From Polydactylus sextarius (Eukaryota > Chordata > Actinopteri > Polynemidae), in the NCBI GenBank assembly GCA_016801845.1, contig CM028918.1, forward strand, positions 18,164,001-18,228,000: DNA of 64,000 bases, read 5' to 3'. Positions within the stretch are counted from its first letter, which is position 1; each line of letters starts with the position of its first letter. Positions 34,375 through 48,700 of the stretch are shown piece by piece. A program made the position numbers and the translations under genes. The notes beneath the pieces were generated by a model. It was not told the origin of the DNA. It searched no databases and worked only from the letters and a program-made list of their open reading frames with translations.

Positions 34375-36145
34375 GAGGTAAGTAAACACCCCTGAAGCAA
34401 AAGCATGGATGCTCTAAGTTGACTCAGAGGGTGTTTTGTCTTATCAGGAAAAAGGTGACTGCGAGGCTCCTGCGTTCTAGCTCCTGTGTCTTCTATGAAT
34501 CATGATAGTTTTGCATAATACCTATTTCACTGTTAGATTCTATCATTATTTATATGACCTCTTTTTTCTGAAATGTTCATCTCCATGAGTCTGCAGAACA
34601 TTGTCCTTCCTCTAGGCACTGTGAGTTGAATCTAAAGTCAACCGCAATGTCATCACAGATTAAATTTTCATATTAATAAAGACCTCTTACATAGCGTCCT
34701 CAGCTGTGCCTTGCTTTACAGTCAATAGGCAATAGCATGGCGAATGGTACAGGGTGGAAATAATGACAACAATCACACACCCTGGTTACCATGGCACTTT
34801 GTTCTGAGGTTCCTGGATTGTAATTTATTGCAGTGAGGGTGGTCAGGGGAAGTGATGATGCTACAAAGCAAGAGGTGCACCTGGTCTGTGGATGTCAGGA
34901 GGTCTGGAGAGGTCACATCTGGAGCAGTGCGACACGCAGCTACTACAAACACCTGTGATAGTATGGAAAAAAAGAAATGTCAGCAAAAAGGAACTGTAAT
35001 ATTTTTTTCTTTGTGTCTGAAGTCTCTTCTCCTAGGCACCCAGAGTTTCTGCTTGTTATGATTTATAACTTCAATGAGAATATGCTGGTTGTTCCTGATC
35101 ATTATATGTGTTTGTTACACAATGTAGTTTTTACCCAAATATGAAATGTATAATATATCATATCTGCACCCAGATCCTGGCATTTAGAGCAGTGCTTTTA
35201 AACTGTTATAAAAAAGGCAGCCAATGAAAATCAAACAAAAACCACATGGTTCATGAGCTAAAATTGAGCTAAAGTAAAGTGAAAGAAAAAATAAACATGG
35301 GCTTTTTCAAAGGCTACTCTGAACAATGGCACATTTAAGCATTTTTCAGCTCAATGTTTTGTTTGTTTTTTAGGAAAGAAAGAAGAAAAGAAAACAGTTA
35401 TTCATGTGTGTCTTGGTCCTGCCCCACAGTCATCATTGTGGTAAAGTGGGAGCAGAAATGGAGAACAAAGCTCTAGAATCTTACACTCACCCATGATCAT
35501 GAGCTAAGGGTATCAAAATAATAACTGCAAGTGGTAGAAATAAGTTTCCATGAGGTGTTTGGTCTCAACTCAGAGAGTGAGTCCATAGTTGAACTGCAGC
35601 TGCTTGAAGGATGGATGGTAATACTGGCCTTATGAGCCAATTTAGTCCTCCAAATCATATTATATGTGGTTTTTGTGCATCCCTTGTGGATGAGAACTGC
35701 ACACAGTTGTCAGAATCATCCAGTTGCAATTCAAACTGCTGTAGTAAAAGATAACTGATTACTTAATGATTATACAAAATGAGGATTGATATAATGAAAA
35801 TGTTTAAATCATTATAATGGCAAATCTACAAATGGCTACAAGAACTATATGGACCGAGAGCTACTTCATGAAGAGAGTTTAATACACTTGAATACCTTTG
35901 TATTATATATTGTAATATAATACATTAAAAAATACTGCAATTCCTGAAATACTTGTCAATTATTGTCTGTGAATCCAAAGTCCAATCGATATTCTTAGTG
36001 GACTATTTAGTTAACCATACTTTACTACATGAAAACTTTTTCTAAAACACAAATCAATCCAAGCACTTGCTGATTACATGACAAAGACCCCATGCACACA
36101 AGTATGAGGGAGTAATTTAAAGTACAAACAGAATCAAGTCAGAAT
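34375..36145. other. Intergenic, nothing recognised
   Basis: AT-rich sequence with no gene or clear repeat. The start of a possible MITE (gagcagtgcttttaaact, 35.19 kb) has no matching end. Confidence 0.45.
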
Positions 36146-36149
36146 ACAA

Positions 36150-36330
36150 GTCAAGCCTGATTTATGCTCTCCGTGGGCTGACGTGCACCCCACTCAATTT
36201 TTCAACTATCCGTCAAAACGATAGAGAGCAAACTGAGACCACACGGCTCTGATTGGCCCGTTAGAATTATCAGAACTATGCCGGTTGTATTCCTTCAACA
36301 ACAACAACACCACACGCCCTTTAGTTCTCT
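36150..36330. mobile_element. Possible Harbinger-type MITE fragment
   Basis: The stretch caagcctgatttatgctctc followed by tgggctgacgtgcacc, and the later tctgattggcccgttag, recall the 'ttgatttatgc...tctgattgg' MITEs of fish. The match is short and no 3-bp target duplication was found. Confidence 0.3.
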
Positions 36331-36634
36331 TCTCAGTATTTGCAATAAAATGAATTGTTGCTCATAGTTGATGAGCTCCTATTCTGACAAATGTTTTCCC
36401 TCTGATTGTTGTGTGTGGAGAACCAAGGCCAGTAAATAAACAATCAGTGATAGTTGATAATTGTAACAGAAAGGAACGTATCGCCTCCTACTGTGCTGGA
36501 GGTGAACTGCTTTATGACACCCACCAGCTGACGAAGAACTCATCTAAGTTCGTCCGAAAAGCATAACTTGGCCTTCAGGGCCTATAGTTAATGTTTACAT
36601 TAAACATCACAATGGAAGAGAAGACCAACAGGCT

Positions 36635-37265
36635 GGTTTGAGTATTTCTGAAACTGCTCTCTTGAGAACATTCTGTAGAGTTTAGTTTAGTTCAGAGTGG
36701 TTGGAGATGACAGAAAGTGACAGTATGTCAGATGACCATCTGTGGTGAAGAAGAGGAGAAACATGCTCACCAACTCTGAACAGCTGAAAATTGGAAACAC
36801 ACAGACTGGTCTGATGGATCTTTGCATCAACAGCATGAATCCAGGGATCCAACCTACAACAGTGCAGGCAGGTGTAATGGTTTTTGTTGGACACTTGGGC
36901 CTCTTAATACTCGTCAGTCATGGCTTGAATACCACAGTCTAAATATAGTCGATGACCTTGGCTGGCCACAGTTTACCATCTTCTAGTGGCTGATTCCAGC
37001 AGGGTAATGTCCCCTGTTCCAAAGAAAAAGTCACCACAAGTTGGTTTTATAAACATGACAGTTCAGTGAACTTCAGCTGCCTCCCCAGTCACCAGATCTA
37101 GATCCAGGAGGCCACCTTAGGGATGTGTTAGAAAAGGGGATTTGCTGGAAGAAACGCAGAAATTATATCAACATGCAGAGTTATATCAACATGGAGTAGG
37201 GAAACGTTATCAGCGATTGGTGGTCAATGTTAGGATGGTGTTCCTAATAAACTGCTCAGTGTGGT
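36635..37265 (+). mobile_element. Tc1-like transposon, heavily mutated
   Basis: It starts ggtttgagtatttctgaaac and ends with the terminal-type sequence gttcctaataaactgctcag. Between them are degenerate blocks of the transposase: the stretch near catgaatccagggatcc, caggcaggtgtaatggtttt, attccagcagggtaatgtcc and cagtcaccagatctagatcc. Deletions and stops prevent any product. It belongs to the same family type as the terminus at 10.87 kb. Confidence 0.72.
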
Positions 37266-37269
37266 TGAC

Positions 37270-38715
37270 AGTCAGATGTGTTGTTGCTTTGGGTTTGAAC
37301 TTCAGATTTACTACAACCAAGGAAAAATATAGAGTAACACCGGCATCATCCATTAAAATGTAAACTTTGCTAATGATGTCTGAAAATATGTTTCATGTTT
37401 GCTTCGGCCATTTTCGCAGAATATTTAACTGATTAATAGATCAAACCTCCACTCGGAACACCTCCTTGAATTTTGCCATATGACTCAGAGTCTGGCTCAG
37501 CTGGTGGACCGTTCTGCCTGTCTCTTCTCTATTTTGTGAACCCTCTGTTTTGTTTTGCAGTTGTTTGACGTTTGCCTTTGACGGTGTTTCGCATTCCCTG
37601 TCAGGGTAATTGATGGTGACAGTATCGAGAGACTTGAGACCAAACATATCACAGTAAAGTAGTAGATGCCAAACTGTCTTGTCACAGTGTAAATATTTCA
37701 CAGGCATATACAAACAGCATGACATCAGGGTACACAGTACTCCTGTTGTTTTTTCACAAGTTAATTAGTCCCAATTAGAATTTCTGATTAGGTAAACAAT
37801 AAGCATGAAATGAGTTTTCCCCAAACCTTTGTATTACCTGTCTCCACTGAACGAAGAAAAAAAAACAAAACACAATGAATTGTTTATGCTTTCCATCCAT
37901 ATAAAGGCCTCAAGTGGGCTATGTTTAGTTTCGTCTATTGATGATGTTCAGGGGTGATGATGAGGAGCGATGCAATCAGCCCCTCCATCCATGGCAGGAT
38001 GATTTCATTTACACACAGTCCAACAAAACACAGATGATAATTAAGTCCATCACACTCACTCATCCATTCATTTGCTTAGACAACATCTCTGTCGCTAAGT
38101 GGTCATTAATGAGGTGTTTTAACAAAACTGCAAACCTGGGACGATAGCATTGTTTTCTTTATGTTTATTGAATAAGTTTATGAGTGGCTACTCACTATTC
38201 TCTTACTTGCTCGGCAAATAGCAAACAGGTTCCTAAATGAACTGTGAAACACTGTGAAACAGAAATGAAAATACAATCAGGTGAAGCAATGAGATCTCGG
38301 TCTTGGCTGTAGAATGGTGGACAAACTATTTTACTCTTGCAGGGCTTCCTGAAAGACCATAGGAGTTTGCATCAGCAGTCTTTGTTGTTTTGTGGAAGCC
38401 TTACAACCAGGTATCTCAAGAGATCTTTTTGGGGTACTGCAAGACTATGGTTATCTGAAGCTATAAGCCATCTAGTCCTTGTATGACCAGATGCATCTAT
38501 GATCTTATTCTTTCATTGCTGTTATGGAAAGATATCCAACTGTCAAGAAACCTTGGTCTAAACCCACAACATGCAAGAGAACTATAATGAATCTACTTTT
38601 GGAATACCTCAGGATCTGGACAGTGTAAATAATTTTTTTCTTAACAAACAGTCAGCACTTGATAACGTACATTTCAACATGTGGTGGAATGATCATATTG
38701 TTTAAAGAAGACTAG
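37270..38715. other. Intergenic, nothing firmly recognised
   Basis: Between 38.29 and 38.64 kb a stretch (cagggcttcctgaaagacca, tatctcaagagatctttttg) looks like broken transposon coding sequence by its irregular frames, but it could not be assigned. Confidence 0.4.
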
Positions 38716-38718
38716 CTA

Positions 38719-38857
38719 GGGGGGCATTTTTTGCCTTAAATGATAGAGACAGTGTAGAGAGACAGGAAACATGGAGGAAAGTTGGAGAATGACATGCAGA
38801 AAGGTTGGCCTCGGTTGGGATTCCAACCGGCGAAAGGCTGCATGGTATAGATGCCAA
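38719..38857 (-). mobile_element. tRNA-headed SINE
   Basis: On the minus strand it reads catgcagcctttcgccggtt, ggaatcccaaccgag (B-box-like), ctttctgcatgtcattctcc, cctgtctctctacactgtct and aaggcaaaaaatgcccccc. Both the head and the tail are present, so it is more complete than the copy at 26.6 kb. Confidence 0.65.
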
Positions 38858-38904
38858 TACTAGCTTACAATACTAGCTTAATACTAACAGTGTGACAGCA
38901 GTGA

Positions 38905-39036
38905 AATACATTTTTTACTGAGCCATTTTCATTTCCAAAAGAGGAATTTCTATGAAAAGGAGATGTTCAATATTTCTAGCACTTTTCACATGCTCCTGAA
39001 TGTGGGTGGATGACGCTTTTTGATTCTCTGTCACCT
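38905..39036 (-). mobile_element. Fragment of the TTAA-type MITE
   Basis: On the minus strand it reads aggtgacagagaatc at its end, then catccacccacattcaggag, catgtgaaaagtgct and tccttttcatagaaattcct, matching the first 150 bp of the element at 20.94 kb. The other end is absent. Confidence 0.65.
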
Positions 39037-39039
39037 TTT

Positions 39040-40895
39040 ATCAAAATTTTTTTATTTTACCATCAACTAAAGTTTTGCTTTTATCTGCCATTTTTCTGTA
39101 AATGAAATCAGTAACTTAGTGAGCTTTATACTAAGGTTCTGGGCTCTTTTTTCAGGTTGATTCATTGTTCTGGTTAACACAACGAAGCATGGATATATAC
39201 CATCAGAATCAATCACATTAATTTAGAAATCAATGTAGACTATGGTCCTGGTACTCAGACCAAATAATAAAATACAAATATTTGATTGTATGCTCTCCCT
39301 CACCAAAATAACTGTTAGCTATTGCATCCAAATTACAATCACAATTCCATGACCATTCGGAAGTGGCTGAGCCTCCTCTAGCCTTTTAAGAGCAATGATT
39401 CAGAGCAGGACTCTAGTTTAATTAATGCACGGATGAATGAACTACATTAGATGGTGGTGTCACAGTATATCCACCATCTCTCAGTGGCCCGCCCATCTCA
39501 TAAACCCCTTTTATAACACTGCACGTTGCAATGTGAATCCTAACAAGAAGGAGAAAGTTGTCTCCTTCTCCTCCTGTCTTTAATTCCATAGCTTCTGTTT
39601 CCTCTGGCATTCCTGCATCTTGTTTCATTTTTATGCTGTTGCATATGCATGAAGAAGCATTGCGTCAACCCTCAGTGGCAAAAATTATCCATAGAGGACT
39701 AAGGTCTTATATGACAGGTCACCCATCACATTTGTATTCATGAGCAGATAAATGAATGAATTGATGAATAAATGCATAACAAGATTCCACTAAATTGTGG
39801 CATAAATGTCAGAGGATGCACGTGCCATGAAAGCTTTGTGATTTCAATTTGCGAGAGAGATTGTGGGCTAAAGGTATAAACACAAAACGACATGTTCAGG
39901 GAAAATTCTCCATGCTTCCCAGCACCAGTAGTTTTAAAGATATGATTAGTTGGTTCTAAAACATGCATGATGAATGTACAGAGTGTGAAAGGGTCTTTGG
40001 AGCAGAGTTCTGCAAAGGAGGGGGTTCCTACTTGTAGCAGACTATCCACAGAGCAGACTATACTCTTACTCAGTATGTTATCTCCCTGCTTGGCTCTTTA
40101 TGTTTGCTAAGATGGAGACATGAGGGCAGTGTGGAACGTTAAAAAGCAATCTGCTTTAACAAGATGGCTCGGTTTGTATACACGCTTATCACTGAGGCAG
40201 CAGCAGGAGCGACATTTGACTGTTATTATTTATGATATGAGAAGCCTTTGATCTGGGCTCCGGTGCTCTGCAGAACCCTTCTTAACTAACTTGCAACAAC
40301 ATGCTCAGCCATGTTGCCACGGCCACTTCTCTAACAAGACATGACCTTTTGTGTTATTTTTGGTAACTGCCGTTTGCATTCAAAAGCTCCTGTTGCATCC
40401 CTGGTCTGAGTGGGTGGGCTCAAATTTGATTGACAGCTGTATAGAAGGGGATAGAACAAACTATTTTGTAGAAAACATTAAGTATATTTCTTTACTATAC
40501 AATATTGATTTGTAGTGCCTAGAGCAGCACTTCTATGCAGTAAAACTGCATTTGGTTAAGACTGGAGAAATATCAAGTTCTGGTTTAATTCAGTGACATT
40601 AGACACACTGGGTTTACGTATATTTAAACAAAACTGGCATTTCTCCCTACAAACACAAAAATGCTTTTGGTGCTTAAACCTAACCACATTTAGGATGGTG
40701 GACATAAAATATAGCGAACACTAGCTAGAAAGTAGCGCAGTATATTTATATCTTCTAGAAGCCTTTATTTGAGGTCAACCATCAGTTGAAGAAAGAAAGA
40801 GCCACAGAACAAAAAATACATAGTAACGTGGGTTTTTATGAACACGAAACACTGCAAGCTGTCTAGTTGCAGGTAATTAATGCTGATATTCATGA
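39040..40895. other. Intergenic, nothing recognised
   Basis: No gene or repeat was identified. The longest frame (103 codons, minus, 39.74-40.05 kb) has no recognisable domain or splice context. Confidence 0.5.
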
Positions 40896-40899
40896 GTAA

Positions 40900-41180
40900 G
40901 GGCCAAGACCATGTTGTGTGCAACCATGGTGACCTTGAACCTTTACCACCAAAATGTAATCAATGCATCCTTGTGTCTAAGTAAACTTTTCTGCCAAGTA
41001 TAGAGAATCCCTTGAGGTGGTAGAGGTCACATTCAAGAGGCCAAAAACATGTTTTCTCAGGTCATAATGATACTTACCTTTGGCTTTTAGCCACCAATCA
41101 GCAATCATCCTAATCAGTTCATCTTTGAGTCCAAGCGAATACCAAATATGAAGATAATCTCTCAGAATGTTCTTGGCATA
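40900..41180 (+). repeat. Two tandem copies of the 'gacctttacc'-type repeat
   Basis: The first copy reads gtgaccttgaacctttacca, ccaaaatgtaatcaatgcat and agagaatcccttgaggtggt. The second reads tacctttggcttttagccac, caatcatcctaatcagttca and tctttgagtccaagcgaata. Both are truncated. Confidence 0.5.
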
Positions 41181-42079
41181 TGGCATGACAACAAGAAAAC
41201 ATAAAAGGTTTGATTTGTCATATTAACTTGATTACAGACTAACAATGTTCAGAAAGCAAAGCATTTAAAAAATAAACACAAAGCAGTATCATATATATAC
41301 ATATATTTCCTTCCTTCACACTCACACACAAAACACTTAATCCACAGAAAGGGTGTCAGAATAAAATAATTTAACCAAATAAACCAGAAGTTTTCAGAGG
41401 GTGATTCCCTTATTAATAGATCTTATTAATAGAGTTGATAATAATACTAATAATATGATAATAAACACATGGCTTCAGTCATTCAAAGTAAGTATGTCCA
41501 CTTGTAGCCCCATGTAATCTTGTCAGTCTGTCTTGTACTGTAAAACAAAATTTAAGTGCAACATGTTGTAGTTGAACTATGTCAGGTATGATGTCTTTGC
41601 ACCACAAGTCTGTTGACATTTCTGTTTTTTTTTATACTGAAAGTGTGAGATACAGTAACGTGGGCTCTGTATTTATCTCAGAACACTAGTGTGAATGTAT
41701 TTTTTATCATCTCGTATGGACAATATAAAAAGTTACACTATTCTAACATCGGGTGTCACTTGCTGAATCTGACATCTGCAGGTTAAGCTTTTTCAAGTTC
41801 TGAAGCTACCTGGCAAATTAGCTGCAAAACGACATAAGCTGTGCACTTCTCCCTGGTGGATGTTTGTTTGCTAGCTTGTTCCTCTAATTAATGTGTTACA
41901 CAAGGCAGGAAATATGAGTTAGAAAGGGCTGCAGCTGAGAGACTGGGACCTTGGATGAAAAGAACCATATTTTTTATTCAGCTATATAAGAGTGATGAAT
42001 ACACAACTGACCAGACTGTCAGATTTTAATTGCACCATGTTGAATTCTTTTCTTTAAATATAATGTTTCTGAACCTTTA

Positions 42080-42215
42080 TTGAAGGAGCAGTGTGTAGGA
42101 TATAGTGGCATCTAGTTGTGAAGTTGCAGATTACAATCAAATAAACATACCTTGACATAGTGACTTTGTCCTTTTGACATCAAAATGTAATGAGTTCATC
42201 CTTCCATTCAAATAA
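42080..42215 (+). repeat. Two dispersed-repeat fragments in a row
   Basis: The stretch gcagtgtgtaggatatagtg, gcatctagttgtgaagttgc and agattacaatcaaataaaca is of the 'gtgtaggattta' type. Directly after it, tgtccttttgacatcaaaat and gtaatgagttcatccttcca belong to the 'gagttcatcc' type seen at 33.5, 40.9 and 52.5 kb. Confidence 0.45.
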
Positions 42216-42692
42216 ACATTGATGATACATAAGCATAACAAACAGGTACATTTCATTGGTGGACTGTACTTGTTAAGCTGGGTCGCCTTGTGTAATACTT
42301 GACATATAACAAGCTGCCTCTATGATCTTTTTTAGAATTAATCAGCCTGCTTGGTTCAGTTTTTGTTTGTTTGGATTTTGCCTGGTTGAAAATGAGTTTT
42401 TAAGATGATTAATTCAGGGTAGGTGTTGGTAAGACTTGTGTGATAATGAAAGTAAATGAGATATGTTTTTTTTTCTATTACTATATTTTTTATAATGAGC
42501 TGTGGAGCAAACACTTCTTAGAAAATTACCCTGGAATAAGAATGTAATATCAACCCACTGATAAAAGTGAGTGTTGCACTTTAACATCATCATATGTGTG
42601 TGAACACAGATGTTTAATCAATAGAAAATACAAACTCACATGGCTGACAGCTGAACTCATGAGCACAGTGTGTGTGTCATGTTTCTCTGCAG

Positions 42693-42746
42693 GTCAACAC
42701 CACCACCATTCAGTCGGTCCGGGTCTGAACCGGGGCAGGGATCACG
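42693..42746 (+). other. Isolated exon-like segment, 54 nt
   Basis: The segment lies between a strong acceptor (gtttctctgcag) and a strong donor (cacg|gtaagg). Its length is a multiple of three. Two of three frames are open across it; one begins QHHHHSVGPGLNRGRDH, the other STPPPFSRSGSEPGQGSR. The local GC content is well above the surroundings. No neighbouring exons were recognised, and no family could be named. Confidence 0.3.
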
Positions 42747-42749
42747 GTA

Positions 42750-45700
42750 AGGGTTGGAGCTTATCTCAGCAGTTTCAGCACCGCATCTCACAGATTTGCA
42801 TCAGACAGAGATGAAAAATTCATTTCACCACATTCTGTACACATGTCGAATGAAAAGACAGTGCAGACAGCTCCTTGATTTTCTGCTACACTTGCTGCAG
42901 AAGCTCATTTGTAGAAATGAACCAGATTAGTCCATTAGTGGGACTGATGACACACACACACACACACAGGCTGCCAGAGGGCAGAAAACAGCATTGAATC
43001 ATGTTGGATCAATCAGGTGGAATCACAGTGAGGAGGTGGAGCTGTATGATCTGTATGATCACAACTATTAACCAACAGCCTTTTTGAACTCGAGCCTAAA
43101 TTCACAGACTAAACTGAAACTGTTTTATTTATTCTCAACATTTCATATAAACACTTTGAGCATCCTCCAGGGCCTGTTTAACAAATGTGATGACAAATGA
43201 AATAAACCATAAAACCTTTTTTCCCCTTTTAACTTTTTCATTTTTTTTATTCTTTTAAAATACACATTATTTCCAGATCCCCCTCTTTGTCCAGAGGAAA
43301 TGTGCATTATAAAAAAGACTCGCAAACACTCAGAACAACATCACTAAAATGTCATCATTAACATTAACTAATCATATTCAAAATGTGCACAATACACTCC
43401 TGGACATCTTGATATACAACTCTTAATGATTAAAGTTTTCATTAGAGTGGAAAAGTAATATATCAATTAACTGCCGACCTTTTCACTTTCATCTGATGCC
43501 ATCATCGACCAATAACATGTGAGTTAACAGGGTATTGATCGGTTTGATCTGTGCATTTAGTCATTACAGTGTCACACTTGCCACACAGGGTGGCTGCAGA
43601 GAATTTCTCCATTAGAGCGTTCGATCGCAGCTTCGTCAGCAGATGGAGTTCGTCCCACCTCATTCTAATCCACGTTGTTTTAAAGTTTGAGAGTTCATTC
43701 TAAACATTTAGCAGCTATTACTGAGCTGTGTTTCAGAACTTCTGGAAAAATGCAAGTAAAAGGGCAAAAAACAAAGAAACAACTATGTCATCAGGACTTA
43801 AAGAGACTGTAAACTGCTAAGCCAAATATGTGAACAGATCATTCATTTTCCCTCTGACTGGACGCGCTTTTATGATTAGGTTGTCATCCTCCAGTCATGT
43901 TCAAGTGTAAAGACAGAATCAAATTCCACATTTGTAACAGTTCTAACAGGATAGTGACAGTTTTTTCTTTGTGTCTGTGTGCAGATGTTCACAGAAGCTC
44001 TTTTTTGTAGCGTGATACAGCTCACAAACAAATCTTTTGTCTTTACAGGATAGACATCTTATCATCCCTAATTTTGTATGGATTTCTATTTTAATCAGTG
44101 TGCTGAAAAAAGAGATTTTTTTTTTTGCTGATGTCACATTTATTCCCCAGTTTTCTCTATGTATATTTAAATTGAGGGGCGTGGTTATCTCACAGCCGCA
44201 CGTTGACAGTCAGCTAGACTTGTGTATATCGATTAACATAGTTTATCAACAGTTATTTTTTTTGCCATATAGGAAAGACATTTTTAAAAGAGCTCAATGA
44301 TTTTTAGGACAATGACATGATGAAAATTTTAATGTCTCCGTGTTTATGTGGAAGACATCCAAAAAGGTGCATGATGCACTTTAAGCCTATATAAAAAATG
44401 ACTTGAAAGAATAAAACAGTCTTTACAGTAAAGTTATGACCCAGCAGTGTGTTGGGATTCATCAGTGTAGACCTACATCCTGCATACCCGACTCATCTTA
44501 CACCAGATCTACTACACTGGTTGCAGGTGCATACACTCACCTTGTGTGCAGTGAAGCACAGAAATAACATGATAGGTCTACTTAGTTTCACTTTTAGATC
44601 CAGATAAAGTTATTTAATTAACCTGGATAAATTGCTTGTTAAAAGTGGCTGACTGCTAAAGTGTATGTGTTTTTATCAACACCTGCATCATCATATGTCT
44701 TCTGCTATATTGTGACACACAAAGCCTGCTAAAACCAATTGGTGTGTAAATATTTCATGTGGTTATGCTCTTTACTAGACAGTGATACAATGATGTAAAG
44801 TTTTAAAAAAGAATCCCCCTGCCCCTCTTGAAAAAAATTACACCTATCTGTTATTGTTACAATACACCAATAGAATGTCAAATCAATAAAATAATAAATC
44901 AGTGAAATGTTGTTTTGTTAAGACAGTATGTACACAGGGGAAACATTCCAAACACCCCAAGAAAAGAAGGTTATGCAGTTCTACTATTAAGGTCCCTCAC
45001 TGCAAAATTGTTCAACATTTTTCAAGTTTTACTTTTTGGAGCCCAATCTGTAGCATTTGTTTAAAGGTTTAAAGCAAATGCACAACTAAGGTTGAAACAC
45101 TGCTTCATAATCAATAATTCATAATACATACAAAGTATTTAAGTGTCATGAAATTCTCCTCACTGCGCAACTCTTTTTCAGTCTGCTAACATTCTCACTT
45201 GCAGGATTACAGTTTGTCTCTTACCACCTCTCCTTAGGAAGCGAATAACAGCGACTCAGAGGCAAACAAACCAAAGATACTGAGACACAACTAAAACTGT
45301 TAAGGTGGGCCAGTTCTTTTAAGTCCAATGAATGAGTGCTGGCAATGTCATTTAGAGTCTAACCAGTCTAACCACTTACATACACCCATGTGATGTATGA
45401 TCTTTGAGAAGTCTTTATTTGATGTGTACATTGATGTTTTAGTTTGGCCCATATCTCTTCTGCTAACTTGGTTGGATTTATGGCCTATACTGCAGCCACC
45501 CACCACTGGGTGATTGAAATATTTTGCCTTCACTTTTGGGAGCTGTTATAGTGTTTATCTTCATACGCAGTCTATGAGAGGCTCACCAGAAACAGTTAAC
45601 AGAATAATCTGAATTACAATGACCTGTAAACATCATCTTTGTATCAAATTCAATTCAGACAAAGGCACAAATGGTCTTCAGATGATGACTTAAGATTATT

Positions 45701-48700
45701 TATAACAGTTTAATACATAAAATGTGCAAAGACAATAAAATTTGATTGCAGTTTTTACAATCTGTTTTTATGTAGCAGTGGCCAAGGAGGAACCTCCATC
45801 ACTTTGGTGCATCAGTGACATTTACTGGTAGCTGATCTTAATAAAAGCAAACTATTGACAAACCAATATATCAGCCCGAATCATATAAGCCACAGTGTTT
45901 TGATTGTTTCTTGTGTCAGCGCAAGCAGAGGCTTTGTGTAAAGTCTGCACGTTCGCGGTAAATACTGCAGCGCAGAGCTCACACAGCTGCCTCAGATGTG
46001 GTCAGTCAGCATGCGTGTGTGTGAGTGTGTGTTTGTTGTTGTAGTGTGTCACAGCGGTACATTGTTAAGCCCTGGAGAGATACACAACCTGCTATGCATC
46101 AGTCCCAGCCCCCCTCAGCTGTCTTTCTTCAGCCTTAGTGGACATGGCAGTCTGCTCACAAGCATTTTCCTCCACAGGGACATCTATGCCCCCCCGCCCC
46201 ACACGCACATTCCCCACAGCACTCTCTCTGCACCCAGCTCAGATCAAAGCCATCCACACAGTAAATAAACATATCAAAATGGCCAACCAAATAGCTGGTA
46301 ACTGCTCTCAAAAAAAGACCTAGGGAACAAAGTGAGGGCTCTTGGCTACAGGTACAGAGGCAAGGGGAATCTGATGTGCAAGGTGTGAAGATATGAAGCA
46401 TTCAGGTAGGAGCGTGTGCAGTGATGGCCGCCAACAGTCATATAATATTGAACAGCAAACACATACTGAGGAATAGAATAGTGTATATGATGCAAAATAC
46501 AGACGTTTCATTCAGAGTCCGCTTTGAAATGTACCCTGAAGTCAACTACAAAAGAGTTCACAGGGAGCCTTTAGTGCAAAATCAGCAGGTAGATTTGATG
46601 GACAGGTAGCGGAGGGCAGGCCGCTCTATACAAAGATCTTTTATTCTAGAGACTCTGAGACTGTAACTGTGTTCTGGTGAAAGAATTTGCATTTACAGAC
46701 CTGGATGAAATGTGTGGATGTAATCGAAAGGGTGCGACTTAACGGGTGCGACGCAATTAAAATCCAAAACATTTTTTTTACAGTCATGTGATTCTTCCTG
46801 TTAGTACACAGTGTGAAGAATGTCCTCTTGGACATTCTTGACAAACTCCACTCCATAGAGTTTTGGAGTGAAACTTATTACGTAGCATACTTACATTTTG
46901 CTGTAAGAAACTCTCTGGTGGTTATAGTAATCATAACTGGTGCAAAAAAAAAAAAAAGTCAGATGATCTAGCTTATGGAGGAATAAAGTCTGCTGCTGGT
47001 AAACTCTTATGACTTGTACCCAAGGGAAAAGACAAATAGATTGATATTGACTGGAGCTAATGTTGGTCACATGTGTATGACACTAAGTATTCACTTTAAT
47101 CAGCACAGTTGTAGATTAACATGAATATTAATTATGTAGTTATGACAGAAAGCATCTTTTACCTTAGATATGCCACCAAATACATGTGATGGAGCCATCC
47201 TCTCTCATATTTCAGACTTTCCATTCAAATCACCTAATGAATGTCTGTGTTATACTGTAACAGTATCTGATTGCCTGTATCAGAGTAGAACTGTTTTTAT
47301 GTGTTTATAGTGTACCAGATGGCATTTCTTCTAACTCACTAACATACCAAATACAATATTTCTGGAGGTCAGATGGTGATTTTGGATATTTAGGATGAAT
47401 CCAAGCCCAGCAAGTTAAATAAAAATAATAGACATGCATTGTTAGTGCATGTCCTGACAACAAATGAGAAAAAAACTAGTAAATAGAAGAAAAAAATATG
47501 CGTTAATGGTTGTATTGATGAATGTGGGGCTATAGATTTCTTAAATGTTATTCACCAATCACAACAATCTCAGAAATAGAAGCCGTGATGATACAGAGAG
47601 AGTACTACTGAGGTTCCCACCACACAAGACATGTTAAAAACTAACATGAACTATAGTTCATGTTGCTGAAATGTATTCGCATCAAGTGTCAACAGACTTT
47701 TGCTGAAGACTTACATGTGTCATTTGTGTAGATAAACTGAAAAATGACTGATGTGTGTCAGTTTTAAAGGTGATCACTTTTCTGTATTTTATCAAAGGTG
47801 AATCAGTTAACATTGGAGTTCAAGGACTGCCAGTTCAGAAACCATAAATCCCATTGAATGACTGACTCTACAGTGCCATGTATGAACTGGTTAGTGAAAG
47901 TTAATGTTTTTCTTGTACAAAAGCAGCTGATGAGTTGGGGTGGATGACATCACAGGTCAGGTGGCATTTAACACACATTCATTTCAATACGGAAAATGTT
48001 CATAAAAAGCTAAACATTTAAACTGGACGTTTTGAAGATTGACTTACGTTTTTGTGGTGAGGCATGTAGGAGAAAAAAGTGGAAAAAGAAATGGAATAAT
48101 AAATTTGAGAAGAACATATTGTATGATTGATTTGTTGTCATAGTAACAATAATAAACATGGGAATGATGGTGGTCACTGACTCTCCAACATTTTGTGGAA
48201 ACCATCATCCCTTATTGCAACCTCTTCTTCCTCCTCCTGTTTACAAGAACGTAACCTAACCACCTCCTCTCCACATATGGTTCATTTCATTTGGACAATG
48301 TTTGCTGGGATTTACTGGCTGTTAAATGAACACGCAGACAGAATACGTGGGATAACACACAGCAAGTCAGACCTCTTTGGCACATCATTTTACAATTCAC
48401 GGGAAACATCTGTTAACATAAACGTAATAGTTGATCATGCCCGTATGAGCCGCCGTGCAGACTAGTTAAAGATTTAACATCTGAGGGCAGATGAGACAGA
48501 AATATGTGTGGATGGGCTCACTTTTCATCTTTTACAATTAAAATTGCCAGAGTCATTTTTTTTAAAGCTATTTTCTTATTCTTTATTAATTTTTCTCTCT
48601 GTGTTTTCTTGCCTCCCACAATTTATTACCATCGCAAACGAACATGTGCGTTGGAGGCGTCTGGTTGCCCCGTCCACTCGGAGACATTAATAGACACCTG

